In this document: piece by piece, positions 1-6,556 of the stretch
Position numbering within the stretch: the stretch's first letter is position 1
Layout of the letters: each line of letters starts with the position of its first letter
Origin: JANNRW01 sp031401815
Lineage (GTDB): Bacteria > Desulfobacterota > Desulfuromonadia > Geobacterales > DSM-12255
Length of the DNA: 11,083 nt
Reading direction: 5' to 3'
NCBI GenBank assembly: GCA_031401815.1
Contig: JANNRW010000346.1
Coordinates: 1 to 11,083, forward strand
The notes under the pieces: generated by a model
Databases searched by the model: none
The model's input: only the letters and a program-made list of their open reading frames with translations
What the model was told of the DNA's origin: nothing
Position numbers and translations under genes: made by a program

Positions 1-525
1 GTTGAAGAGGGGAGTGTTGTCGTAACAAATGCCGGTGAAGCTCTTGAGGAGATACTGGAGGCTTCGCAGGATTCTGCCTCAATGGTGCGCAAGGTCATGG
101 AGGCAACAGCAGTTCAGCAGAGCGGCCTGGAAGAGATACTCTCTGTACTGGATCAGCTGGAGAAGCTAAATACAAGCGTCAGCCGCGCAATGATTGATGA
201 ACAGGATGACATAAGCCTGTTTGCCCAAACTATCGCCAGCCTGTGCGAATCCATGGAAATTGCCAGGAGATCGACGGAAGATCAGGTTATTACCATGCGG
301 CAGGTTATGAATAATCTCTTTGGAGCAAATGACCAGATCAATCAGATTGCTACGGAAGTAGCTGCCAACCAGCATGAAAATCTTGTTATTGCAGAGTCGG
401 TTCAGACAGTAGTTGAAGTTTCCCTGGCAACTGTAGAAACTCTGAAAGGGGCATCTGCAAGGCTTAAGGAGACGTTTTCCGGTATTGACCAGCTTCGCAA
501 GGAGATGGATCAGTTCAGGATCTGA
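1..525 (+). CDS. Methyl-accepting chemotaxis-like transducer, C-terminal part (5' end outside the window)
   Basis: The frame is open from base 1 to a TGA at 523-525, giving 174 codons of the C-terminus of a longer protein; the first ATG in the window (82) is probably internal. The translation is an uninterrupted, strongly helical, heptad-like sequence rich in Ala, Glu, Gln, Val and Leu with no Pro. Its opening (VEEGSVVVTNAGEALEEILE) resembles the descending helix of the cytoplasmic signalling domain of chemotaxis transducers, where Glu/Gln pairs serve as methylation sites. In that family the domain forms a long antiparallel coiled coil that binds CheW and CheA at its tip; the tip, sensor and membrane segments would lie upstream, outside the window. 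The end (DQFRI) carries no CheR-tethering pentapeptide. Another coiled-coil signalling protein is possible, since the diagnostic hairpin tip is not visible. Confidence 0.7.
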   Translation, partial: VEEGSVVVTNAGEALEEILEASQDSASMVRKVMEATAVQQSGLEEILSVLDQLEKLNTSVSRAMIDEQDDISLFAQTIASLCESMEIARRSTEDQVITMRQVMNNLFGANDQINQIATEVAANQHENLVIAESVQTVVEVSLATVETLKGASARLKETFSGIDQLRKEMDQFRI

Positions 526-558
526 AAAGTTCAACTCAGGAATTGTTGCAAGATGAGA

Positions 559-590
559 GGGGTTACGTATTAGCGTAGCCCCTTTTTCTT
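559..590 (+). terminator. Rho-independent terminator of the transducer gene
   Basis: A 9-bp stem (GGGGTTACG at 559-567 with CGTAGCCCC at 574-582, one G-U pair) closes a 6-base loop. It is followed at once by TTTTTCTTT. It lies 34 bases after the stop codon. Confidence 0.85.
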
Positions 591-613
591 TAGTTAACAG
601 CACAACTCCTCCG

Positions 614-657
614 AATAAAAAACACGGCTCACGTAATAGTGAGCCGTGTTTTTTATT
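614..657. terminator. Bidirectional terminator between convergent genes
   Basis: A 19-bp perfect inverted repeat (614-632 with 639-657; core ACACGGCTCAC / GTGAGCCGTGT) surrounds a 6-base loop. A-rich outer flanks on one arm become T-rich flanks on the other, so the hairpin ends in a U run in both directions. On plus it backs up the terminator at 559-590. On minus it ends the MFS transporter transcript, whose TAA stop (655-653) lies inside the stem. Confidence 0.88.
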
Positions 658-1864
658 CAGCAATATTTGAGGCCTTGAAGCTTCTGTACAAAATCAGGTC
701 ATAGACAATTTTCAGTCCACCGGAAATTATGAACGGCCCGCCGGGGAAAATGGCTAGCAGTGCACCGGCAACGACCGGTGAAAGCGAAGCGCCGATGGAG
801 CGGGCAATGCCGGTAACACCGGCTGCTGCAGAGCGTTCATCCGGCTCGACCACTGCCATGGTGTATGCCTGGCGGGTCGGCACGTCCATTTGCGAAATGC
901 TGAAACGGAGCAAAAGCATGGTAATCGCCAGGGCGAAATTCGGCATGAGCGGGACTAAAATGAGCAGAATATTTGACGGCAGATGGGTAAAGACCATAGT
1001 CCTGATCAGGCCGATTTTTTTAGCCAGCGGCACGGCCAGCAGAGCCGAAGCACCGGCAAGGAGGTTGGCGCCAAAGAAGATGCTCCCCAGTGCTGCCTCA
1101 TCAGCTCCGAAACGAATATGAAACCAGTACGCCATAAAGCTCTGTAGTACAAACCCTCCGGCAAATGCATCCAGTGAAAAGAGCATGGAAAGCCTGAAGA
1201 TAACCCCGCGAGAGCTGTGCAGACCCAGGAGAGTGCTCTGACCGGCAGTAGTTTCTGAAGGGACTGCTTCACACTCTTTTGACAGCCCGGTGAAAACAAG
1301 TGCCAACAATCCCCCGATAACAGCATAGCCAAGAAGAATAATCCGGTAGGAGTCGAGTGGGCTCATCCCTTTTGTTTGCAGCATTTTGGCCAGAAACCCG
1401 CCAGCCAGCGCGCCGATTGCCGTGGCAACCGAGCCGCTCAGGTTATACCAGGCAAAGAGAGCGGTGCGCTCTTCTTTGGTTACCAGCTGGGAAAGCATGG
1501 CCTGTTCAACCGGCATGAATGGGCCGATTTCGTTGCCGCTCGGGCTGATGACGCCGATAATTGCGGCAATAATCAGCAGGAGAGGATTACTAGTCAGGAT
1601 GAATACAACTCCTGCCACCATCATGAGGCAGGCACCGATAATAAGGGTTTTCTTTCGGTCAAAGCGGTCAGCAGTAGTAGTAAGGAGCAGAGATATCCCG
1701 GCATCACCAACAAGCGTCAGCGAAAACAGGAGCCCCATAAGATAATCGTTGAGTCCTGAATCAGAGAGGTAGAGGGCAAGGACGACAGAGAGAAAACCGT
1801 AACCAAAAAGCCTTAAGCAGCGGGTTGTAAAAAGGAGGATAATGTTGCGGTTAGGAGTTGTCAT
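653..1864 (-). CDS. Major facilitator superfamily transporter, substrate unknown
   Basis: This 403-residue protein is almost entirely hydrophobic helices, and its length fits a 12-helix MFS carrier. After the second helix it has the MFS motif-A type loop (ADRFDRKK, residues 65-72). A more polar stretch around residues 196-217 is the expected central cytoplasmic loop between the six-helix halves. MFS carriers move small solutes across the inner membrane, usually coupled to ion gradients. Nothing visible identifies the substrate; drug or metabolite efflux is a guess from general resemblance. The start is the ATG at 1864-1862, which has only a weak ribosome site (AGAACC). The gene stands alone, converging on the transducer gene and divergent from the DUF4160-like gene 85 bases away. 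No corrinoid-related residue pattern or operon link ties it to the cobalamin genes. Confidence 0.88.
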   Translation of the reverse strand: MTTPNRNIILLFTTRCLRLFGYGFLSVVLALYLSDSGLNDYLMGLLFSLTLVGDAGISLLLTTTADRFDRKKTLIIGACLMMVAGVVFILTSNPLLLIIAAIIGVISPSGNEIGPFMPVEQAMLSQLVTKEERTALFAWYNLSGSVATAIGALAGGFLAKMLQTKGMSPLDSYRIILLGYAVIGGLLALVFTGLSKECEAVPSETTAGQSTLLGLHSSRGVIFRLSMLFSLDAFAGGFVLQSFMAYWFHIRFGADEAALGSIFFGANLLAGASALLAVPLAKKIGLIRTMVFTHLPSNILLILVPLMPNFALAITMLLLRFSISQMDVPTRQAYTMAVVEPDERSAAAGVTGIARSIGASLSPVVAGALLAIFPGGPFIISGGLKIVYDLILYRSFKASNIAE

Positions 1865-1914
1865 GGTGGTTCTGGCATAGACTCACGCGTCTGATAGACC
1901 TCGTTATATTACTA

Positions 1915-1943
1915 TTGACATAGAGAAATTATTTCCCTATTTT
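1915..1943 (+). promoter_or_regulatory. Sigma70-type promoter for the DUF4160/DUF2442 pair
   Basis: A perfect TTGACA (1915-1920) is followed by a 17-base spacer and TATTTT (1938-1943). A start 7 bases past the -10 box falls on base 1950, the A of the only plausible start codon, which predicts a leaderless mRNA. No Shine-Dalgarno sequence precedes that ATG. No convincing promoter for the divergent MFS gene was found in the same 85-base spacer; only AT-rich -10-like sequence (about 1903-1909 on minus) is present. Confidence 0.6.
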
Positions 1944-1949
1944 TGTTGC

Positions 1950-2186
1950 ATGGGCAAAATACTTACCGGCAATGGTTGGATACTTAAAGTGCAAGGGGCG
2001 GAACATTCGCCGGTGCATGTCCACCTGCTTCATCCTGACGGTAAAGCCGTGCTGTTTCTTGACGGTACCACTATCAACACCGGTGTCCCATCCCGCATTG
2101 TTGCCGAAGCTGCTGCATGGATCGCAGATAACAGTTCCATCGTCATAGCAGCCTGGCAAGCGATGGGCAACCCTGAAAAGAGGTAA
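1950..2186 (+). CDS. DUF4160-like small protein
   Basis: The product has 78 residues. Its core pattern, a short N-terminal strand (GKILTGNGWILKV), then HSPVHVHLLHPDGKAVLFLDG and a C-terminal helix (SRIVAEAAAWIADNSSIVIAAW), resembles the DUF4160 family. Those proteins carry a conserved P-x-H-x-H motif (PVHVH here, about residues 21-25) in a small alpha/beta fold. No biochemical activity is firmly assigned to the family. DUF4160 genes commonly sit directly upstream of a DUF2442 gene, as here, and the pair has been discussed as a toxin-antitoxin-like or regulatory module; that role is inference. The ATG at 1950 is the only ATG, GTG or TTG between the upstream in-frame stop (1878-1880) and codon 14, and it has no ribosome-binding site. 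The gene ends 3 bases before the next start. Confidence 0.72.
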   Translation: MGKILTGNGWILKVQGAEHSPVHVHLLHPDGKAVLFLDGTTINTGVPSRIVAEAAAWIADNSSIVIAAWQAMGNPEKR

Positions 2187-2189
2187 TAA

Positions 2190-2636
2190 ATGAAAAAGCA
2201 GGCCCCCAGACTACAGAGCGTGACTGTTCTTCCTGATCTTGTTGTTTCCGCAACCTTCACCGACGGAAGAACCGTAACTGTCTCCATGCGTGACGTAATA
2301 AAGAGTTATCCGGCCTTTGCACCGTTGGAATCTGCCGAAGAATGCGCCACTGTCCAGATTGCCGACTGGGGCTTTACCCTGGAATGGAACTGCGGCATGT
2401 CTCTTGATTGCGACCGCTTTTTTGAGCTGTCTCTTGAACAATCCGACATGATTGAAAATGTCCGCTTTCGCCAGTGGCAGGACAGCCACGCCCTTTCACT
2501 TGCTGAAGCAGCCAAAGCCATTGGGCTTTCCCGCCGTACCATCAGCCAGTATCGCACCGGAGCCCGACCGGTTCCCCGAGTGGTTGCCCTTGCCTGTAAA
2601 GGGTGGAGCAAAGATGATATGAAAGAAGCTGCATAG
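2190..2636 (+). CDS. DUF2442 protein with C-terminal helix-turn-helix domain
   Basis: This 148-residue protein has two parts. Residues 8-85 match the DUF2442 pattern: SVTVLPDLVVSATFTDGRTV, then a strand-rich section with IADWGFTLEWNCG and DCDRFFELS. Residues 98-128 form a lambda-repressor-like helix-turn-helix, with LSLAEAAKAIGLSRRTISQYRTG supplying the two helices and recognition helix. The same two-domain build is known from the structurally studied Nitrosomonas protein NE0471 (from memory). The HTH suggests DNA binding, perhaps autoregulation of its own promoter, which would suit an antitoxin-like or regulator role; this is inference. The ATG at 2190 has a good ribosome site (AAGAGG at 2178-2183) inside the last codons of the preceding gene, so the two genes are co-transcribed and probably translationally coupled. 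Confidence 0.78.
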   Translation: MKKQAPRLQSVTVLPDLVVSATFTDGRTVTVSMRDVIKSYPAFAPLESAEECATVQIADWGFTLEWNCGMSLDCDRFFELSLEQSDMIENVRFRQWQDSHALSLAEAAKAIGLSRRTISQYRTGARPVPRVVALACKGWSKDDMKEAA

Positions 2637-2700
2637 GTTCTGTCAGGTCACTTTTGTTGACAGACTGCAAAACATATTCTACCCTATCCCCATATCCCCA

Positions 2701-2719
2701 CCGGTGATAGTATCTCCGG
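2701..2719. repeat. 19-base imperfect palindrome
   Basis: The arms CCGGtGATA and TATCtCCGG surround a central G and match except at one symmetric position. It could fold as a hairpin in RNA or serve as a dimeric protein-binding site. It ends 3 bases before the terminator stem at 2723. Confidence 0.55.
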
Positions 2720-2722
2720 CCC

Positions 2723-2752
2723 GACGCCTCCTCTGGGAGGCGTCTCTTTTTG
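2723..2752 (+). terminator. Rho-independent terminator after the DUF4160/DUF2442 pair
   Basis: A perfect 9-bp GC-rich stem (GACGCCTCC at 2723-2731, GGAGGCGTC at 2736-2744) closes a TCTG loop and is followed by TCTTTTTGT. There is no U run on the minus side, so it acts only on plus-strand transcripts. It lies 86 bases after the HTH gene stop. Confidence 0.88.
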
Positions 2753-2888
2753 TCCTGCTTACTGCCCAGCAGAAACAATCTCCCCACTGCCGGGAGTTAT
2801 CTCTTCAATGCGCATGGCTTTTCCTGTGACTTTACGGCGAGCAGTAAGGCATCGCATTGTATATTATTTTTTAGCAATATTGGAAGAT

Positions 2889-2914
2889 AAAGAAAATCCT
2901 GCCAGAAAGGCCGG
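2889..2914 (-). terminator. Possible weak terminator of the cobalamin operon
   Basis: Read on minus, CCGGCC and GGCAGG can pair around a TTTCT loop with one mismatch, followed by ATTTTCTTT. A separate small hairpin (GGGCAT/ATGCCC, 2925-2946) overlaps the cbiF stop codon. Both are weaker than the other terminators in the window, so some read-through is possible. Confidence 0.35.
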
Positions 2915-2938
2915 TGCATAATGTGGGCATTAAGGTTT

Positions 2939-3724
2939 TTATGCCCGGCAGCCGTGAGAAAAGTTTTTGTCGTAAAGTTTCGAGAGTTCAGGAATCCCCT
3001 CCCTCCTTGCCTTAAGCACGTCACCAACAATTATCAGCGCCTGCTTGCCGATTGCAGCAGCCTTTACCCTGATGGCAATATCTGCCAGAGTCCCTTCAAT
3101 AATCTGTTCATCCGGCCATGAGGCTTTTGCCACAACCGCCACAGGAGTAGCTTCAGTATAAGCTCCGGCAAGCAGCTCTGAGACCACCTCCTCAATCATG
3201 CCGACAGAGAGATAGATCACCATTGTTGCGCCGATTTTGGCGATTTCGTTCAGTTTCTCGCGCTCGGGAACCGGAGTCCGGCCTGCAATACGGGTGATTA
3301 TGACTGTCTGCGTAACAGAAGGGAGGGTAAGCTCCTGCTTCAAAGCAGCTGCGGCAGCAAAGGCGCTGGTTACGCCGGGGACAATCTCGTAGCCAATGCC
3401 GTGACGATCCAGCTCTGCCATCTGCTCCTGAATTGCTCCGTAAATGGAAGGGTCGCCGGTATGAAGCCGCACAGCCCGCTGCCCAGCCAGAGCAGCTTCA
3501 ACGAGCACTCCCGTAGTCTCTTCAAGCGTCATTCCCGCAGAGTCCCAGACCTCTGCATCAGGCGCATAGGTGTGCACCACTCTCCGGTCAACAAGGCTGC
3601 CGGCAAAGACCACGACATCTGCTTCACGCAGAAGCCTTGCCCCCTTGACGGTAATCAGCTCAGCGTCGCCCGGACCTGCACCGATGAAATGGATTATATT
3701 TTCTGTCATGCCTGCTCTTGCCAT
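2939..3724 (-). CDS. cbiF: Cobalt-precorrin-4 C11-methyltransferase (CbiF/CobM)
   Basis: The enzyme transfers a methyl group from S-adenosylmethionine to C11 of cobalt-precorrin-4, a cytoplasmic step of anaerobic corrin-ring synthesis. The 261-residue protein fits the family length. It shows the N-terminal tetrapyrrole methylase loop (GAGPGDAELITVKG, residues 15-28), the ADVVVFAGSLV segment, the family-typical HTGDPSIYGA (88-97), and EIVPGVTS with a run of alanines after it. CbiF is preferred over CobM because the neighbours are the anaerobic set. It is the last gene of the operon, 44 bases after pfkA. Two starts are possible: ATG at 3724 (AGGAG 12 bases upstream) or ATG at 3709, giving MTENIIHFIGAGPGD, closer to the usual N-terminus. 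The stop is TAA at 2941-2939. Confidence 0.93.
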   Translation of the reverse strand: MARAGMTENIIHFIGAGPGDAELITVKGARLLREADVVVFAGSLVDRRVVHTYAPDAEVWDSAGMTLEETTGVLVEAALAGQRAVRLHTGDPSIYGAIQEQMAELDRHGIGYEIVPGVTSAFAAAAALKQELTLPSVTQTVIITRIAGRTPVPEREKLNEIAKIGATMVIYLSVGMIEEVVSELLAGAYTEATPVAVVAKASWPDEQIIEGTLADIAIRVKAAAIGKQALIIVGDVLKARREGIPELSKLYDKNFSHGCRA

Positions 3725-3768
3725 ATATTGCCAATACTCCTGATTATAGATCCGACTGTTGAGTCAGA

Positions 3769-4863
3769 TCAGTCACCGAAACATATTCCGAGATCGCGGG
3801 CTGTCATCACTGTGTCACTGTCGGGGCGGACGCGCTTTTGCACGGAGAGCGCCTCTTCCAGCGGCACCAGTACGATATCGGGCGACTGGAGCGCTACCAT
3901 GTGATCAAATTTTCCTGCCTCTATGGCTCTTACGGCAGCAGCGCCAAAACGAAGCGACAGCAGACGATCAAAAGTTGTGGGAGAGCCGCCTCTCTGGAGG
4001 TGCCCCAATACTATGGAGCGAGATTCCTTGCCCGTACGAATTGAGACCTCCTTGGAGACATATTCGGCTATACCCCCCAGAACCGCGTGCTGGCGACCGG
4101 CCTCTCCCGATCCCTTTGTAATCACGTCACCCCCCTTGGGGAGCGCCCCTTCGGCAACCACAACGATCCCGTACTTATGTCCATGCAGCTCGTTATCCAT
4201 AAGTTTGTCGCAGACCTTGTCGATATCGAACGGTATCTCAGGGATCAGAATCACATCAGCGTTGCCCGATATCCCGCTGTTCAGGGCGATAAAACCGGCA
4301 TTACGACCCATTACCTCCACTACCATGATCCGGTCGTGAGACTTGGCAGTAGAGTGCAACCGGTCAATCGCTTCAGTGGCGATACTTACAGCGGTATCAA
4401 AGCCAAAGGTTATGACAGTCCCCCCCATGTCGTTATCAATAGTCTTTGGGACGCCTATGACCGGCATCCCTCTGGTGGCAAAACGGTGGGCGATTTCGAG
4501 GCTGCCGTCTCCGCCAACAGCAATGAGGGCGTCAAAACGGAGACGGTGAAAGTTCTCCATGACCCTGTCCGAGAGGTCACGCTGCTCGCACTCTCCTGCT
4601 GCATTGCAGACCGGCATCATGAAAGGGTTCCCCTTGTTGGTGGTTCCCAAAATAGTGCCGCCGATACTGGCAATGCCATCAACTTTTTCCGGAGTCAGAG
4701 TGATAATCTCTTCGGTATTCAGGAGACCTGCATAGCCGGATTTGATGCCGTAAACCTCCCACTGCCGATTGCAGGCAGACATGGTGACCGCTTCGATAAC
4801 CGCGTTCAGGCCAGGCGCATCACCCCCGCCGGTATTGATGCAGATCTTCATTCTCCTTGACAT
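3769..4863 (-). CDS. pfkA: 6-phosphofructokinase, group III-like, predicted ATP-dependent
   Basis: The enzyme phosphorylates fructose 6-phosphate to fructose 1,6-bisphosphate in cytoplasmic glycolysis. The 364 residues carry the whole phosphofructokinase signature: TGGGDAPGLN (11-20), AVGGDGS (115-121), VPKTIDND (138-145, catalytic Asp at 143), EVMGRNAG (183-190), and GHLQRGG near the C-terminus. The position deciding the phosphoryl donor is Gly in GGDG (residue 120), the state expected for ATP; pyrophosphate enzymes have Asp there. The PKTIDND Lys (140) is otherwise shared with pyrophosphate enzymes, a combination known in group III ATP enzymes. The ATG at 4863 has GGAGG 9 bases upstream. 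An alternative ATG at 4851 shares ATGA with the kinase stop and gives MKICINTGGGDAPG, nearer the family start. Its place inside a corrin operon is unexplained. Confidence 0.93.
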   Translation of the reverse strand: MSRRMKICINTGGGDAPGLNAVIEAVTMSACNRQWEVYGIKSGYAGLLNTEEIITLTPEKVDGIASIGGTILGTTNKGNPFMMPVCNAAGECEQRDLSDRVMENFHRLRFDALIAVGGDGSLEIAHRFATRGMPVIGVPKTIDNDMGGTVITFGFDTAVSIATEAIDRLHSTAKSHDRIMVVEVMGRNAGFIALNSGISGNADVILIPEIPFDIDKVCDKLMDNELHGHKYGIVVVAEGALPKGGDVITKGSGEAGRQHAVLGGIAEYVSKEVSIRTGKESRSIVLGHLQRGGSPTTFDRLLSLRFGAAAVRAIEAGKFDHMVALQSPDIVLVPLEEALSVQKRVRPDSDTVMTARDLGICFGD

Positions 4864-6503
4864 GCGACACCCCCTCCGGAGCTTGGTACAAACTCTTCTG
4901 CCCCAGGTGCTATCCTTAAGTCCAGTGTAAAATAGAAGCTTGCTCCTTTGCCAGGCTCTGCTTCGAACCAGATACTCCCCCCATGTCGCTGGATGATCCG
5001 CTGAACTGTGGCCAGGCCGATCCCTGTCCCTTCATACTCAACCCCATGAAGTCGTTGAAAAGCACAGAACAGGTTGCTCGCGTAAGTCATATCGAATCCG
5101 GCACCGTTATCCCGGATGCAGTAGATCGTCTCCCCATCTTTTTGTTGCGCAGAGAAAACTATGGATGCCGCTGATACTTCTCTGGTGTACTTCCAGGCAT
5201 TTTCAAGCAGGTTTTGCAGCATGACGCGCATCAAATCCGAGTCGGCTATAGTGTTCAGTCCGGCGGTTATCTCAATCCGGACATTGCGCTGAGGGGCTGT
5301 TGCCTTCAATTCGTCAATAATTTCGAAAGCTATGCCGGAGAGGTCAATTTTCTTGAGTATCAGCCCTGTCCGGGTGATATATGACAGGCTCAGCAGTGAG
5401 TTGATAAGGAGTTTCATCTTGTTAACAGCATGTCCGATCCGTTCAATATATGAAATGGCATCTGCATCCAGCTTGTCACCACAATCTTCAAGAAGAATCT
5501 TGCTGTAGCCGGCCATATGTCGCAATGGTGTCTGCAAATCGTGAGAAACCGAGTAGCTGAACGACTCAAGTTCACGATTGGCTATCTCCAGAGCTTCCGA
5601 GCGATGCTGAAGGTCAATGTTCAGCCGCTCTATATCCTTGTGCGCTTTATGGCTCTGCTCTATCTCGATTGCGAGCGCTTCGTTGACAGTTTCAAGCTCG
5701 ACAGTCCTCTCTTTAACCAGTGCTTCCAGGTGGTCGCGGTATCTGTTCAACTCCTTTTGGTCAGTTATGTCGGTCATGGAGGTAACCCGCACTCCACGCC
5801 CTTTGATGGACATCATTCTCCCCTGAATCAACGCCGGAAATATTGAGCCATCCTTACGCAAACCGGAGACCTCATACGGCAATTCATGACCAGCCATCAT
5901 GTTTTTCATCACAAGGTCACGATCTTCAGGAGCAATCCATTCCGTGCCATACCTGCCGATGGCTTCCTCTCTGGAGTATCCAAACAGCTCTTCTGCCCGG
6001 TTATTCTGATCAAGGCACTCCCCTTTTTCAGATATGAAGATGGCTTCATACGCTGCTTCACTCAAACAACGATACTTCTCCCGGCTCTCCTGAAGGGACT
6101 CTTCCATATGCTTTAGCTCGGTGATATCCCGACCGATTCCGACAACTGAAAAAACACCTGTGACCGGATCAGTGATCAAGGATGCGTTCGCACGATACCA
6201 TAGATAAGAGCCGTTCTTGCACAGCACCCGATATTCGACCCCGCTCTGCTTTTCACCGGTATCCGAGATCTGTTGCAAAAATGCCAGACAGCCGGAAACA
6301 TCGTCAGGATGAACAAAAGGGGTAAAGGGCTGGCCAATGGTTTCACTCGGTTCGTACCCGAAGGCCTCTTTCCACTGGGGGGAAACATAGCTGAAGATAC
6401 CGGAAAGTGTAAGAACGAACAGGACGTCGTTGACATTTTCAACATAAGAACGAAAGAGGAGTTCGTCCTTTTCTCTTGAAATCTGTTCAGGATCAGCAGG
6501 CAC
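4848..6503 (-). CDS. Soluble PAS-PAS sensor histidine kinase
   Basis: The protein has 551 residues, no signal peptide and no membrane segment, so it should sense a cytoplasmic cue. Layout: PAS 1 (about 15-130, ending VVGIGRDITELKHMEESL), PAS 2 (about 143-250, ending TSMTDITDQKEL), a coiled coil (about 250-315), then the kinase core. The core has the H box SYSVSHDLQTPLRHMAGY with phospho-acceptor His321, N box LLENAWKYT (Asn435), G1 DNGAGF (465-470), F box FCAFQRL, and G2 GTGIGLA (492-498). All catalytic boxes are intact. The core resembles phytochrome-type and phosphorelay kinases. No response regulator is encoded nearby, so the partner is unknown. The start is GTG (6503-6501) with GGAGGT just upstream. 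The gene follows cbiL by 53 bases and overlaps pfkA. The PAS ligand cannot be told from the sequence. Confidence 0.93.
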   Translation of the reverse strand: MPADPEQISREKDELLFRSYVENVNDVLFVLTLSGIFSYVSPQWKEAFGYEPSETIGQPFTPFVHPDDVSGCLAFLQQISDTGEKQSGVEYRVLCKNGSYLWYRANASLITDPVTGVFSVVGIGRDITELKHMEESLQESREKYRCLSEAAYEAIFISEKGECLDQNNRAEELFGYSREEAIGRYGTEWIAPEDRDLVMKNMMAGHELPYEVSGLRKDGSIFPALIQGRMMSIKGRGVRVTSMTDITDQKELNRYRDHLEALVKERTVELETVNEALAIEIEQSHKAHKDIERLNIDLQHRSEALEIANRELESFSYSVSHDLQTPLRHMAGYSKILLEDCGDKLDADAISYIERIGHAVNKMKLLINSLLSLSYITRTGLILKKIDLSGIAFEIIDELKATAPQRNVRIEITAGLNTIADSDLMRVMLQNLLENAWKYTREVSAASIVFSAQQKDGETIYCIRDNGAGFDMTYASNLFCAFQRLHGVEYEGTGIGLATVQRIIQRHGGSIWFEAEPGKGASFYFTLDLRIAPGAEEFVPSSGGGVACQGE

Positions 6504-6556
6504 AAGACCTCCGGCAATTATGAGGTGTAGTCAAGGCAGAGCAGCGAAAAAGTCCC

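Larger units (their letters stand above)
2637..2938. other. Gene-free stretch with inverted repeats, terminator and possible small RNA
   Basis: No convincing protein gene lies in these 302 bases between the HTH gene and the 3' end of the cobalamin operon. Visible structure: a 7-bp inverted repeat TCTGTCA/TGACAGA (2639-2645, 2658-2664); two tandem copies of TATCCCCA (2685-2700); a 19-base near-palindrome (2701-2719); a strong plus-strand terminator (2723-2752); and a weak minus-strand terminator (2889-2914). A minus-strand micro-ORF of 18 codons (2759-2815) with a fair ribosome site is the only coding candidate and is not supported further. Confidence 0.6.

Noticed and set aside
166..663. Minus-strand frame of 165 codons
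   Set aside because: It runs through both terminators and opposite the transducer coding sequence; the translation is Cys/Leu-rich with no family pattern.
1006..1332. Minus-strand frame inside the MFS gene in another reading frame
   Set aside because: It overlaps a same-strand gene with clear membrane helices and has an unnatural Trp/Cys/Leu-heavy composition.
3401..3904. Plus-strand frame of 167 codons bridging cbiF and pfkA
   Set aside because: It is antisense to two well-identified genes and has no supporting ribosome site or motif.
4087..4860. Long plus-strand frame of 257 codons
   Set aside because: It is antisense to the phosphofructokinase gene and shows no recognisable protein features.
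6504..6556. Internal promoter ahead of the kinase gene (TTGACT and CATAAT)
   Set aside because: The two boxes are only 6 bases apart, far from the needed 16-18, and no other -35 box fits.
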